The notes under the pieces: model-generated
Databases searched by the model: none
What the model was told of the DNA's origin: nothing
Seen by the model: the letters and a program-made list of their open reading frames with translations, nothing else
Origin: Thermoanaerobaculia bacterium
GTDB lineage: Bacteria > Acidobacteriota > Thermoanaerobaculia > Multivoradales > Multivoraceae
NCBI GenBank assembly: GCA_022826745.1
Contig: JAJDUI010000022.1
Location: 1 to 64,000 of the forward strand
DNA: 64,000 bases
Direction: 5' to 3'
Made by a program: the position numbers and the translations under genes
In this document: piece after piece, positions 26,090 to 34,839 of the stretch
How positions within the stretch are numbered: position 1 is the stretch's first letter
Layout: each line of letters begins with the position of its first letter

Positions 26090-26128
26090 CCGTTTCACCC
26101 GCTGGGCTTTGTCCGTTTCACCCGCTGG
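26090..26128 (+). repeat. 16-bp direct repeat
   Basis: CCGTTTCACCCGCTGG occurs at 26090-26105 and again at 26113-26128, a 23-bp period, in the short gap between convergent genes. A weaker CCCGCTGG match lies just upstream. No function is evident. Confidence 0.6.
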
Positions 26129-26134
26129 ACGCCT

Positions 26135-26614
26135 CTACCCCGGAATCTCGACGACCAGGTACTCGCCCTCGCGGGTGACCGGGTAGGTCTCGGCCGTGTA
26201 CGGACCCTTGACCATGCCCGGGGCCGGGGCGTCCGGGTCTTCCACCGGAGCCGCCACTGCCTCAGCCGCCTCGGTGATCTCCTCGCCGGCGACGGTCTCG
26301 ACCTCGTAGCGGCGCACGCGCAGGCGCTCGGGGGCGCACCAGGACTGGCCGGTGCGGACGTGGAACTCCCAGCCGTGCCAGGGGCAGCAGAGGATCTCGC
26401 GGCTCGGGCGGTACTCGAAATCGCCGGGGAGGTCGGAACGGATGACGCCCCAGAGCTTGCCCTCGCAGAGCTTTCCGCCCTGGTGCGGGCAGCGGTTGCG
26501 GAGCGCGAAGAACTCGCCGTCCAGGTTGAAGACGCCGATCGACCGACCGGCGACGGTGACGATCTTGCGGCCGCCCGATTCGATCTCGGACGCCTCGGCG
26601 ACGACGTGCTTCAT
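26135..26614 (-). CDS. Rieske [2Fe-2S] ferredoxin-like protein
   Basis: 159-residue single-domain Rieske protein. The cluster ligands are C42-P-H44 and C77-P-W-H80, within RNRCPHQGGKLC and ILCCPWHGWEFH. It has no signal peptide, so it is probably a cytosolic electron carrier for an oxygenase. The ATG at 26614 begins the domain; the open frame upstream to 26677 runs through a hairpin repeat. It follows the two amidohydrolase genes on the same strand, 82 bp after the nearer one. A C-terminal extension (about residues 100-159) is alanine- and proline-rich. Confidence 0.92.
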   Translation of the reverse strand: MKHVVAEASEIESGGRKIVTVAGRSIGVFNLDGEFFALRNRCPHQGGKLCEGKLWGVIRSDLPGDFEYRPSREILCCPWHGWEFHVRTGQSWCAPERLRVRRYEVETVAGEEITEAAEAVAAPVEDPDAPAPGMVKGPYTAETYPVTREGEYLVVEIPG

Positions 26615-26629
26615 GCGGGGAACACGCTC

Positions 26630-26682
26630 TCGGAGGCCGGCACTTCGCGCCGGATGCCGGCGGGGGCGCCGGCGCACCCAGT
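26630..26682 (+). repeat. Dispersed hairpin repeat, copy d
   Basis: GGAGGCCGGC, then GCGCCGG, then a second hairpin GCCGGCGGGGGCGCCGGC and the tail GCACCCAGT. It occupies the gap between the Rieske ferredoxin start and the end of the upstream amidohydrolase gene. Confidence 0.65.
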
Positions 26683-26696
26683 CCCCGCTCTCACTC

Positions 26697-27806
26697 CTAG
26701 AGGCCGTACAGAGCCCGGGCGTTCTCGCACTGAATGCCCTTGACGAGTTCCTCGTCGAGTCCCGACGGCAGCACGACGTCGGGGTTGTCCCCGTCCCAGT
26801 GCGGGTAATCGCTGGCGATCAGGATGTGGCTCGAAAGCTCGCCGAAGTGCTCGATCAGGTTCAGGAAGTCCTGGCGCCGCGGCGGCTCCTCGATCGGCTG
26901 GGTCGTCACGTAAACGTGCTCCGAGATGACTTCCGACGGCAGGCGCTCGAGGTGCGGCGCCTCCTCGCGCAGCAGGCTCCAGGCGGAATCGAGGCGCCAG
27001 ATCAGGGGAGGCAGCCAGGCGAAGCCGTTCTCCACCGAGATCATCCGCAGGCTCGGGAAGCGGTCGAAGACGCCCTCGACGACCATGCTCGTGATGTTCG
27101 CCTGCACGGCCTGGGGCGGGCTCGTGTGGTCCTCGATGTAGTACGAAGCGTGGCCGGCGCCGGTGATCGGGTGGCCGTAGGCGCCGAAAGCGTGCGAGGC
27201 GACGTGCATGCCCGTCTCGACGCAGGCTTCGTAGATCGGCCAGAACCTGCGGCGGCCCATCGGTTCCTGCAGGCGGCCCATGAACAGCACCTGGGCGAAG
27301 CGCCCGTCGGCGCCGCAGCGCCGGATCTCCGCCGCCGCGGCGACGGGGTCCTGCGGAGTGACGACGACCGAGGCCCGCAGCCGCGGCTCGGGATCGAGCC
27401 ACTCCGCGATCTGCCAGTCGTTCGCGGCCCGCGCAAGCGCCGCGCCGAGTTCCAGGTCGAGCGCGGAACTGACCGGAGACAGCGGGTTCAGGATCGCGTA
27501 CTCCACGTTGTAGGGGTCGAGGAAGTCCTCCCGCGCGAAGCCGACTTCCGAACCGGGAGTGCGCCCGGACGGCGGCCGCGCCTCCTCGCGATGGTCCATG
27601 AAGCGCGGGTAGTAGCCGCTGTTCGGATGGCGGATGCCGAACGTCTCGAGGTGGTTGCGCCAGCGCTTCGACAGGTACGGGTAGAGATCCTTGATCGAGT
27701 CGAGCTCGTTGTGGAAGTCGCAGTCGATGATCGGCGGGCGCTTCGGCGCCACTGCTGTGGGAAGCGCCGAGGCCTCCGTGGACGGCTCGATCAGGGTGAC
27801 GGTCAT
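26697..27806 (-). CDS. Amidohydrolase family 2 (ACMSD-like) protein
   Basis: 369-residue TIM-barrel amidohydrolase of the ACMSD/decarboxylase group. Metal-site residues appear as DCDFH near the N-terminus, a histidine in VASHAFGAYG, and SDYPHWDGD near the C-terminus. Family members decarboxylate or hydrolyse aromatic or related acids. It is paralogous to the gene just upstream: both share LYP.L..RW near the start, PRLRASVVV or PRLRGSVVA, and TSMVVEGVFD or TSMIVEGVFD. The gap between them is two bases, so they are co-expressed and may work as a pair. Confidence 0.9.
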   Translation of the reverse strand: MTVTLIEPSTEASALPTAVAPKRPPIIDCDFHNELDSIKDLYPYLSKRWRNHLETFGIRHPNSGYYPRFMDHREEARPPSGRTPGSEVGFAREDFLDPYNVEYAILNPLSPVSSALDLELGAALARAANDWQIAEWLDPEPRLRASVVVTPQDPVAAAAEIRRCGADGRFAQVLFMGRLQEPMGRRRFWPIYEACVETGMHVASHAFGAYGHPITGAGHASYYIEDHTSPPQAVQANITSMVVEGVFDRFPSLRMISVENGFAWLPPLIWRLDSAWSLLREEAPHLERLPSEVISEHVYVTTQPIEEPPRRQDFLNLIEHFGELSSHILIASDYPHWDGDNPDVVLPSGLDEELVKGIQCENARALYGL

Positions 27807-27808
27807 GG

Positions 27809-28825
27809 CTACCCTCCTTCCGGGAGACGGTAGAAGCTGCGCGCGTTCTCGGACCTGATCTTACGCCCTAGCGACTCCGGCAGCACCCGCGACAGCAGAT
27901 CGCCCGCGTCGCAGGCGTGGACGTGGGGATAGTCGCTGGCGTAGAGCAGCAGGTCGTCCGAACCGAGCTGGGCGACGACCTCGCCCAGGTGCGCCGGGTC
28001 GGGCGGCGAATCGAGCGGCTGGATGCCGACCCGGACATGCTCGCGGAAGTAGTCGGACGGCGGGCGGCGCACCCAGGGCACCAGCCGCCGCAGATTCCGC
28101 CACTCCTTGTCCATGCGCCAGAGATGGGACGGAATCCAGGTGAAACCGGACTCCAGGAAGACGACCCGCAGATCGGGACACGTGTCGAACACCCCTTCGA
28201 CGATCATGCTCGTGAGCTGGGTCGCGAACACCTGCGCCATCGCCGTGTACTCCTCCAGGAAGAAGGACGGCCAGCCGGTGGGCGTCGGCGGCATGACGGG
28301 GGCGCCGCCGAAGTGGATCGCCGCCACCAGGCCGCTCTGCTCGATCGTCTTCCATAGCGGGTGGTAGAGCCGGCTTCCGAGCGGATGCTCGGTGCGCACG
28401 GGTATCAGCACCTGGACGAAACCGGACCGGTCGGCGCAGCGCTCGATCTCCTCGGCCGCGGCGGCCGGCAACTGGATCGGCGCGACCACCGAACCGCGGA
28501 GCCGCGGTTCCTGCTCCAGCCATTCCCGTAACTGCCAGTCGTTCGTGGCGGTCGCGAGCGCCGCGGCGACGTCCGGATTGTGGACGCTGTCGACCGCGTA
28601 GAGGCAGCTCGAGATCGCCAACTCGGCGCCGCCCTGTTCGAAGACGGCCTCCCGGAGTTCCGCCAGGCCACCACGACGGCCGGCGACGGGCGAGCGCGGC
28701 GGGTAGTACTCCTGGGAGGCGCCCTTGTCCACCGTGTTGTTGAAGTGCTCGACCCAATGCTCCGGCAGCAGGGGGTAAAGGTCCCGAAGGCGCGGATTGG
28801 GAATGTGAACGTCGGCGTCGATCAT
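27809..28825 (-). CDS. Amidohydrolase family 2 (ACMSD-like) protein, paralogue
   Basis: 338-residue paralogue of the next gene. N-terminal MIDADVHIPNPRLRDLYPLL gives the DxxH metal pair; AAIHFGGAPV and YASDYPHVHACD carry further metal ligands. It starts 16 bp downstream of the stop of the PQQ dehydrogenase gene. A role in the same degradative pathway is likely. Substrates of this group range from hydroxybenzoates to aminocarboxymuconate semialdehyde, so no finer call is safe. Confidence 0.9.
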   Translation of the reverse strand: MIDADVHIPNPRLRDLYPLLPEHWVEHFNNTVDKGASQEYYPPRSPVAGRRGGLAELREAVFEQGGAELAISSCLYAVDSVHNPDVAAALATATNDWQLREWLEQEPRLRGSVVAPIQLPAAAAEEIERCADRSGFVQVLIPVRTEHPLGSRLYHPLWKTIEQSGLVAAIHFGGAPVMPPTPTGWPSFFLEEYTAMAQVFATQLTSMIVEGVFDTCPDLRVVFLESGFTWIPSHLWRMDKEWRNLRRLVPWVRRPPSDYFREHVRVGIQPLDSPPDPAHLGEVVAQLGSDDLLLYASDYPHVHACDAGDLLSRVLPESLGRKIRSENARSFYRLPEGG

Positions 28826-28841
28826 CGCGGCGAGCGAACGG

Positions 28842-30890
28842 TCAGGGCAGCGCCAGCGCGACGAGCTTCGGCGTCGTCTTCCGGGCCGCCAGCGCCGCGA
28901 TCTGCTCCTCGGTGAAGTTCAAACCCGGATCGGCTTCCAGTTCGCCGATGTCGGCGAAGAACGAACCGCCGCCCACCGCGACGACGATGTACTGCCGGCC
29001 GTCGACCATGTAGGTAATGGGATTGGTGCGGGCAGTGTCCGGCAGCGGCACGTGGCCGAGCAACTCTCCGGTCCGCTTGTCGAAGACGTTGATCCTCGGC
29101 GAGTTGTCGTCCCCACGCCCCTGGCTCTGGGTGACGAAGAGCAGCGACTTCGTGAGCATCGGCGCTCCGCGGCCGCCACCCAGCATCGGCAGGTCCAGGC
29201 CGGCGAGCGCCGGATGTTCCTTCGGGCCGTGGCCGTTCGGCGTCATCCACAGGTGCTCGCCCGTGTTCAGGTCGATCGCGGTCACCCGGCCCCAGGGCGG
29301 CTTCACGAGGGGAAGCCCCTGCGGACTGCCGGAGGGGGCGAAGAAGGAACCGACGTAGTTCAGGTTGGAACGCGCCGGGTCGGGCTTGCTCAGCGGATGG
29401 ACGCTGATCGTGGTCGACGAGGGCACATAGAGGACGCCGGTTTCGGGATCGACCGCCGCGCCCGGCCAGTTGGCACCGCCGCCGGCGCTCGGCAGCATCA
29501 GCGTGCCGGTGCCCACGCTCGGCGGCGTGAAGAGCGGCCCTATCCGGAAACCGGAGGCGATCTCCTTCGCCTCGGCCAGCAGCTCCGGCGTCAGGTCGAT
29601 CAGGTCGTCCTCGCTGACGCCCTGACGATCGAAGGGCGGCGGCTTCGTCGGAAACGGCTGGGTCGGCGCCGCCCGTTCCCCCGGGACGTCGGACTCCGGC
29701 ACCGGGCGCTCCTCGATCGGCCACACTTCTTCCCCGGTCACCCGGTCGAAGACGTAGGTGAACGCCTGCTTGGAAACCTGGGCCAGGGCCTTGATCTCCC
29801 GGCCGTCCACCGTGATGTCGACGAGCTGCGGCGGCGTCGGAAAGTCGTAGTCCCACAGCCCGTGATGGACGGCCTGGAAGTGCCAGACCCGCTCGCCGGT
29901 GTCGGCGTCGAGGCAGACAATGCTCTCGGCGAACAGGTTGTCGCCGAGCCGGTGGCCGCCGTAGAAGTCGTTCGTCGGCGTCGACACCGGCAAGTAGACG
30001 TAGCCGAGTTCCTCGTCGACCGCCATCATGTTCCAGACGTTCGTGTTGCCGCTGTACTTCCAGGAGTCGTTCTCCCAAGTGTCGACGCCGTACTCGCCCT
30101 CCTGCGGAATCGTGTGGAAGATCCACTTCAGCTCGCCGGTGCGCACGTCGTAGCCGCGAATGTGTCCTGGCGGCGCGGCCTGACGGATCGGCCCGTCGCT
30201 GACGACGGAGCCCACGACCACCGTGTCGCCGACGACGGCCGGCGGCGAGCTGTGGGTGATCGCGCGCGGGTTGACCCGGCGTCCGAAGTCCACCTCGCCC
30301 CGTTCCGCCAGCAGGTCGACCTGGCCGTCGATCCCGAAGCCGCCGATGGGCTCCCCGGTCAGGCCGTCGATCGCGATCAGTCGCCGGTCGTGAGTGGGCA
30401 GGAAGATCCGCGTTTCGTCGCGACTGCGGCCATCCCGTTCGACCGAACCGCGCCAGGCGGCGACGCCACGGTGCTGGAAGCCGATGTTCGCCGGCCGGCC
30501 GGCCCGCCAGGACTCGGGGTCGTATGTCCACAGCGTTTCGCCGGTGGCGGCGTCGATGGCCGCGGCCTGAGCGACTTCCGTGGCGACGTAGAGGACGCCG
30601 TCCAGCATGATCGGGACCGGCTTGAACTGGCCGGGCTTGACCGCCCGGTTCGCCTCGGCGACGGCGGTCGACGGTGATTCCCACTCCCAGGCGATCTGAA
30701 GATCCCGGAAGTTCGACCGGTCGATCTGGTCGAGTGCCGAGTACTTCGTGTTGTCGGGGCCGCTGCCGAAAGCCGGCCACTCGACCATGGTGCTCGTGTC
30801 CTGGGCTCCGGACGGCCAAGCCAACCCAAGTCCAACTACCGTGAGCGCCGCCATCCCAAGCCAATGGCCGAACCGCTTTCCTGCCCGCAT
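28842..30890 (-). CDS. PQQ-dependent dehydrogenase (quinoprotein), membrane/periplasmic
   Basis: 682-residue quinoprotein. Signal segment WLGMAALTVVGLGLAWPSGA, then an eight-bladed propeller: WPAFGSGPDNTKYSALDQID, DAATGETLWTYDPESW, DADTGERVWHF, DLNTGEHLWMTPNG and the C-terminal MVDGRQYIVVAVGGGSFF. The family oxidises sugars or alcohols in the periplasm and passes electrons to quinone or cytochrome c. The ATG at 30890 opens the signal peptide, so the longer frame to 31007 is not used. It is divergent from the CoA-transferase operon and upstream of the two amidohydrolases. I cannot name the substrate. Confidence 0.92.
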   Translation of the reverse strand: MRAGKRFGHWLGMAALTVVGLGLAWPSGAQDTSTMVEWPAFGSGPDNTKYSALDQIDRSNFRDLQIAWEWESPSTAVAEANRAVKPGQFKPVPIMLDGVLYVATEVAQAAAIDAATGETLWTYDPESWRAGRPANIGFQHRGVAAWRGSVERDGRSRDETRIFLPTHDRRLIAIDGLTGEPIGGFGIDGQVDLLAERGEVDFGRRVNPRAITHSSPPAVVGDTVVVGSVVSDGPIRQAAPPGHIRGYDVRTGELKWIFHTIPQEGEYGVDTWENDSWKYSGNTNVWNMMAVDEELGYVYLPVSTPTNDFYGGHRLGDNLFAESIVCLDADTGERVWHFQAVHHGLWDYDFPTPPQLVDITVDGREIKALAQVSKQAFTYVFDRVTGEEVWPIEERPVPESDVPGERAAPTQPFPTKPPPFDRQGVSEDDLIDLTPELLAEAKEIASGFRIGPLFTPPSVGTGTLMLPSAGGGANWPGAAVDPETGVLYVPSSTTISVHPLSKPDPARSNLNYVGSFFAPSGSPQGLPLVKPPWGRVTAIDLNTGEHLWMTPNGHGPKEHPALAGLDLPMLGGGRGAPMLTKSLLFVTQSQGRGDDNSPRINVFDKRTGELLGHVPLPDTARTNPITYMVDGRQYIVVAVGGGSFFADIGELEADPGLNFTEEQIAALAARKTTPKLVALALP

Positions 30891-30962
30891 CCGACGACCC
30901 CTCCTGCTGGTGCCGCCGGAGCCTATCGCCCGTCCTCCAGCCAGCGACGCAAAGCGGGTTAT

Positions 30963-30978
30963 CGTTGCGCCCGCAACG
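30963..30978. promoter_or_regulatory. Perfect palindrome in a divergent promoter region
   Basis: CGTTGCG-CC-CGCAACG, 7-bp arms with a 2-bp centre, lies between the divergent PQQ dehydrogenase and CoA-transferase genes and ends 7 bp before the latter's AGGAGG. It could be an operator for a dimeric repressor. No regulator gene is adjacent. Confidence 0.35.
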
Positions 30979-30997
30979 CACAGCCAGGAGGCCCACC

Positions 30998-32239
30998 ATG
31001 CCAGCACTCGACGGTCTGCGCATTCTCGATCTGACGCAGTACGAAGCCGGAACTTCGTGTACCCAGGCCCTGGCCTGGCTGGGCGCCGACGTGGTCAAGG
31101 TGGAACGTCCCGGGACCGGCGATCCGGGGCGCGGTCTGGCCGGCGCACGCCGCACCACCGACTCCGAGTACTTCATCAACTGGAACAGCAACAAGCGCAG
31201 CATTGCGATCAACCTCGCCTCCGGGGAAGGCCGCGATCTGCTGCTGAAGCTGGCGCCCCGCTTCGACATCCTGGTCGAGAACTTTGGTCCCGGCGTGGTC
31301 GAGAAGCTGCGCCTCGACTATGACTCGGTGCGCGAAGTCCACCCCGAGGTCATCTACGGCCGGATCAAGGGCTTCGGCAACAGCGGGCCGTACAGCGACT
31401 ACAAGTGCTTCGACCCGGTGGCGCAGGCCGCTGGCGGCGCGATGTCGATCACCGGCGACCCCGACGGACCGCCGCTTCGCCCCGGCACGACGATCGGCGA
31501 CTGCGGCACCGGCGTCCTGATGGCCCTGTCGCTGTGCGCGGCTCACGCCAACAAGCTGCGTACCGGCAAGGGTCAACTCGTCGAGATGTCGATGCAGGAG
31601 GGAGTGACCTGGTTCATGCGCACCGCGGTCGCGATGAACGGCGAGTTCGGCACGAAGGCGGCGCCGCGCAGCGGCTCCGGCCGCGGAGCGATGATGAATA
31701 TGTACCCGTGCAAGCCGTTCGGCCCGAATGACTACGTCTACATGCTGGCGGTCACGGACCGGATGTGGCGAGCGCTGTGCGCCGCGATCGATCGACCGGA
31801 CCTGGCCGAAGACGACCGCTACGCCACGCCGAAGCTTCGGCACGACAACGCCGACGAACTGTTCGAAGCGATCGCCGAGTGGACCGCCCGCCACACGAAG
31901 CACGAAGCGATGGCCATCCTCGGCGCGGCCGGCGTGCCGGCGAGCGCCGTGCTCGATACCCTCGACCTGTTCTCCGACCCGCACCTTGTGGAGCGCGGCT
32001 TCGTCCGCACGGTCGAGCACGAAACCAGAGGGCCGGTCCGGGTTCTCGGATCGCCGATGAACCTGAGCGACAGCCAGGTCGAGATCGAGGCGGCGCCGCT
32101 GCTCGGCCGCCACACGGACAGCGTCCTTGCCGACGAACTGAACCTCTCCCAACCTGAAATCGACCGGCTGCGCGCGGACGGTGTGCTGGGCGCAGTGCCC
32201 ACTCCCGGCGCCGACGGCCAGGAGACCGCTACGAGATGA
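30998..32239 (+). CDS. CaiB/BaiF family CoA transferase
   Basis: 413-residue class III CoA transferase. Typical segments: RILDLTQYEAGTSCTQALAW, LGADVVKVERPGTGDPGRG, INWNSNKRSIAINLASGEGR and YGRIKGFGNSGPYSDYKCFD. D168 in TTIGDCGTG matches the catalytic aspartate of formyl-CoA transferase. The ATG at 30998 follows a perfect AGGAGG (30986-30991). The stop overlaps the next start by ATGA, coupling it to an oxalyl-CoA decarboxylase/2-hydroxyacyl-CoA lyase. The pair resembles oxalate degradation frc-oxc, but could equally activate and cleave another 2-hydroxy or 2-oxo acid, so no symbol is given. Confidence 0.93.
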   Translation: MPALDGLRILDLTQYEAGTSCTQALAWLGADVVKVERPGTGDPGRGLAGARRTTDSEYFINWNSNKRSIAINLASGEGRDLLLKLAPRFDILVENFGPGVVEKLRLDYDSVREVHPEVIYGRIKGFGNSGPYSDYKCFDPVAQAAGGAMSITGDPDGPPLRPGTTIGDCGTGVLMALSLCAAHANKLRTGKGQLVEMSMQEGVTWFMRTAVAMNGEFGTKAAPRSGSGRGAMMNMYPCKPFGPNDYVYMLAVTDRMWRALCAAIDRPDLAEDDRYATPKLRHDNADELFEAIAEWTARHTKHEAMAILGAAGVPASAVLDTLDLFSDPHLVERGFVRTVEHETRGPVRVLGSPMNLSDSQVEIEAAPLLGRHTDSVLADELNLSQPEIDRLRADGVLGAVPTPGADGQETATR

Positions 32240-33891
32240 CGACCACCACCGGCGCCGCCCTGATCGCCCAAGGCCTGAAACAGCAGGGTGTCGACTACAT
32301 GTTCGGCATCGTCGGCTTCCCCGTCTACGGGGTTGCCCACGCCGCCCAGCAGGCGGGAATCGAGTACTACGGTTTCCGCAACGAGCAGGCCGCCAGCTAC
32401 GCCGCGGGCGCGGTCGGCTACCTGACGGGCCGGCCCGGCGCCTGCCTCGCCGTGTCGGGTCCCGGCATGGTCCACGGCATCGCGGGTCTCGCGAACGCGG
32501 AAAAGAACTGCTGGCCGATGGTCCTGCTCGGCGGCGCCAACGACCGTTACCAGAACGGCCAGGGAGCGTTCCAGGAGTGCCCCCAGGTCGAGGCGGCGCG
32601 GCCGTTCTCGAAGTACTCGGCGGAGATCGACGCCGCGCACCGGGCGCCCTTCTACGTGGAGCAGGCGGTCCGCACGTCGATCTACGGCCGTCCCGGCGCC
32701 TCCTACCTGAACCTGACGAACGACGTGCTGACCGCCCAGGTCGACGAGGAAGACGTCGAGTTCCCGCCCCGCTGCCCGGAGCCGCCGACTTCACTCGCCG
32801 ATCCTCGCGACGTCGAGCGCGCGGTCGCGGTCCTGCGCGAAGCGAAGAATCCCCTGCTCATCGTCGGCAAGGGCGCCGCCTACGCCCGCGCCGAGAGCGA
32901 AGTGCGCCGCTTCGTCCAGCGCACGAACCTTCCCGTGCTGCCGACGCCGATGGGCAAGGGTGTCGTCTCCGACGACGATCCCCACCTCGTCGCCCCGGCC
33001 CGCTCCTTCGCACTGCAGAACGCGGACGTCATCCTGCTGATCGGCGCCCGGCTCAACTGGATCCTTCACTTCGGGCTGCCGCCCCGGTTCAGGAAGGGCG
33101 TTCGCGTGCTCCAGATCGACCTCAACGCGGAGGAGATCGGCACGAACGTGCCGACCGAGGTCGGCATGGTCGGCGACGCGCGGGCGGTGACCGCGCAGTT
33201 GAACGAGGCGCTCGACGCCGAGCCCTTCACGCTTCCGGCGGACAACGAGTGGCTGGGGAAGCTCCGCGAGAGCGCGACCGAGAACCAGGCGGCGGTCCAG
33301 GCGATGCTCGAGGACGACAGCGAGCCGATGGGTTACTACCGCGCCCTGCGCGAGATCGCCGACCGCCTGGAGCCGCAGGACATGCTGGTCGCCGAGGGTG
33401 CGAACACGATGGACATCTCCCGCACTGTGCTCCCGAACATGGAGCCGCGCAAGCGACTCGACGCCGGTACCTTCGGCACGATGGGCGTGGGCACGGGCCT
33501 GGCGATCGCGGCGGCCGTCGTCCATCCGGACCGGCGCACGATCTGCGTCCAGGGCGACTCCGCGTTCGGCTTCTCCGGCATGGAGGTCGAGGTCGCCTGC
33601 CGCTACGGCATGCCCATCACCTTCGTCGTCATCAACAACAACGGCATCGGCGGCGGCGTCAGCGAGTACATCCCGGGCAAGCCGCTGCCACCGTCGACCT
33701 ACACGCTGGGCGCCAGGTACGAGCGCGTCATCGAGGCCTTCGGCGGCAAGGGCTACCTGGTCGAGAAGGTGGCGGACCTGGGACCGACGCTCGACAAGGC
33801 GCTCGCTTCCGACCGGCCGGCGCTGGTCAACGTGCTGATCGATCCCAAGGCCTCGCGGAAGCCGCAGAAGTTCGCCTGGCTCACGCGCTGA
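32236..33891 (+). CDS. ThDP-dependent oxalyl-CoA decarboxylase/2-hydroxyacyl-CoA lyase family enzyme
   Basis: 551-residue thiamine-diphosphate enzyme. The activating glutamate is E50 in GFRNEQAASYAAGAVGYLTG. The ThDP motif starts GDS at 440-442 and ends NNN near 467-469 (ITFVVINNNGIGGG). Segments VSGPGMVHGIAGLANAEKNC and SIYGRPGASYLNL closely resemble peroxisomal HACL1 as I remember it. The enzymes split acyl-CoAs to formyl-CoA plus an aldehyde, or decarboxylate oxalyl-CoA. Its start overlaps the CoA transferase stop. With the transferase and a downstream MBL hydrolase it forms a small plus-strand catabolic operon. Confidence 0.93.
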   Translation: MTTTTGAALIAQGLKQQGVDYMFGIVGFPVYGVAHAAQQAGIEYYGFRNEQAASYAAGAVGYLTGRPGACLAVSGPGMVHGIAGLANAEKNCWPMVLLGGANDRYQNGQGAFQECPQVEAARPFSKYSAEIDAAHRAPFYVEQAVRTSIYGRPGASYLNLTNDVLTAQVDEEDVEFPPRCPEPPTSLADPRDVERAVAVLREAKNPLLIVGKGAAYARAESEVRRFVQRTNLPVLPTPMGKGVVSDDDPHLVAPARSFALQNADVILLIGARLNWILHFGLPPRFRKGVRVLQIDLNAEEIGTNVPTEVGMVGDARAVTAQLNEALDAEPFTLPADNEWLGKLRESATENQAAVQAMLEDDSEPMGYYRALREIADRLEPQDMLVAEGANTMDISRTVLPNMEPRKRLDAGTFGTMGVGTGLAIAAAVVHPDRRTICVQGDSAFGFSGMEVEVACRYGMPITFVVINNNGIGGGVSEYIPGKPLPPSTYTLGARYERVIEAFGGKGYLVEKVADLGPTLDKALASDRPALVNVLIDPKASRKPQKFAWLTR

Positions 33892-33946
33892 CGCGGCGCG
33901 AAGCCCAACCACGACTCGAAGCATCCGCGACAGGAGACCTGTACTC

Positions 33947-34798
33947 ATGGGCATCAAGATCGGCGACGTATCGATCACACCGATCATCGAGATCGACTAC
34001 CCGGTGCCGGCTTCCTTCCTGCTGCCGGACGCCACGCCGGAGAACCTCGCGCCGGACCTGGACTGGCTCGAGCCGCACTTCGTGACGCCCGGCGGCGAGC
34101 GGCTCAAGATGATCATCCAGGCCTTCCTGGTCGAGTCGCGGGGACTCAGGATCGTCGTCGACACCTGCGTCGGCAACGGCAAGCAGCGCTCCCTGCGGGC
34201 CTGGAACGAGCTCGACGGGCCGTTCCTCCAGGAGATCCGCGACGCCGGCTTCCCTCGCGAACAGGTCGACCTCGTGGTCTGCACGCACCTGCACATCGAC
34301 CACGTCGGCTGGAACACGATGAAGGTCGACGGCGAGTGGGTCCCGACCTTCCCCAACGCCCGCTACGTCATGGTGCGGCCGGAGTTCGAGTACTGGCGGG
34401 ACGAAGGCGAGGGCAACTGGGGCGACGTCTTCGGCGACTCGGTGGCGCCGGTGTTCGAGGCCGGTCTCGTCGACCTCGTCGACTGCGACCACCAGATCAA
34501 CCCGGAGCTCCAGTTCTTCCCCACTCCGGGGCACACGCCGGGCCACTGCAGCATCGCGGTCTCCTCCGGCAGAGAGGAGGGCGTGATCGCGGGCGACGTG
34601 ATGCACCACCCCTCGCAGTGCACGCACCCGGAGTGGTGCTCGATCGCCGATATCGACCGCGACCTCGCGATCGCCACGCGCCGGAGCTTCTGCGAGCGCT
34701 TCAGCGACACCGGCATCACGATCGTCGGCGCCCACTGGCCGTTGTCCAACCCGGTGAAGATCACCGCCCACGGCGACGTCTGGAAGACGGTGATTTGA
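33947..34798 (+). CDS. MBL-fold metallo-hydrolase
   Basis: 283-residue metallo-beta-lactamase-fold hydrolase with the dinuclear metal motif H114-L-H116-I-D118-H119, followed by FFPTPGHTPGHCSIAVSSG and VIAGDVMHHPSQCTHP. No signal peptide. An AGGAGA sequence precedes the ATG. It follows the decarboxylase/lyase by 55 bp and may hydrolyse a thioester or lactone product of that pathway. Members of this family also act as quorum-quenching lactonases; nothing here decides. Confidence 0.9.
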   Translation: MGIKIGDVSITPIIEIDYPVPASFLLPDATPENLAPDLDWLEPHFVTPGGERLKMIIQAFLVESRGLRIVVDTCVGNGKQRSLRAWNELDGPFLQEIRDAGFPREQVDLVVCTHLHIDHVGWNTMKVDGEWVPTFPNARYVMVRPEFEYWRDEGEGNWGDVFGDSVAPVFEAGLVDLVDCDHQINPELQFFPTPGHTPGHCSIAVSSGREEGVIAGDVMHHPSQCTHPEWCSIADIDRDLAIATRRSFCERFSDTGITIVGAHWPLSNPVKITAHGDVWKTVI

Positions 34799-34839
34799 GC
34801 AAGGGGAGCCTGGCCACTCGGCTACACTCCCCGCCCGTC

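Noticed and set aside
26090..26128. Possible CRISPR fragment in the repeated CCGTTTCACCCGCTGG
   Set aside because: Only two copies with a 7-bp gap and no cas genes; too short for an array.
30959..32794. 611-residue minus-strand frame opposite the CoA transferase
   Set aside because: Low-complexity arginine/serine-rich antisense sequence; the plus strand carries clear enzymes here.
32236..33891. Firm naming of the CoA transferase and ThDP enzyme as frc and oxc
   Set aside because: The ThDP enzyme resembles 2-hydroxyacyl-CoA lyase at least as much as oxalyl-CoA decarboxylase; the sequence alone does not decide.
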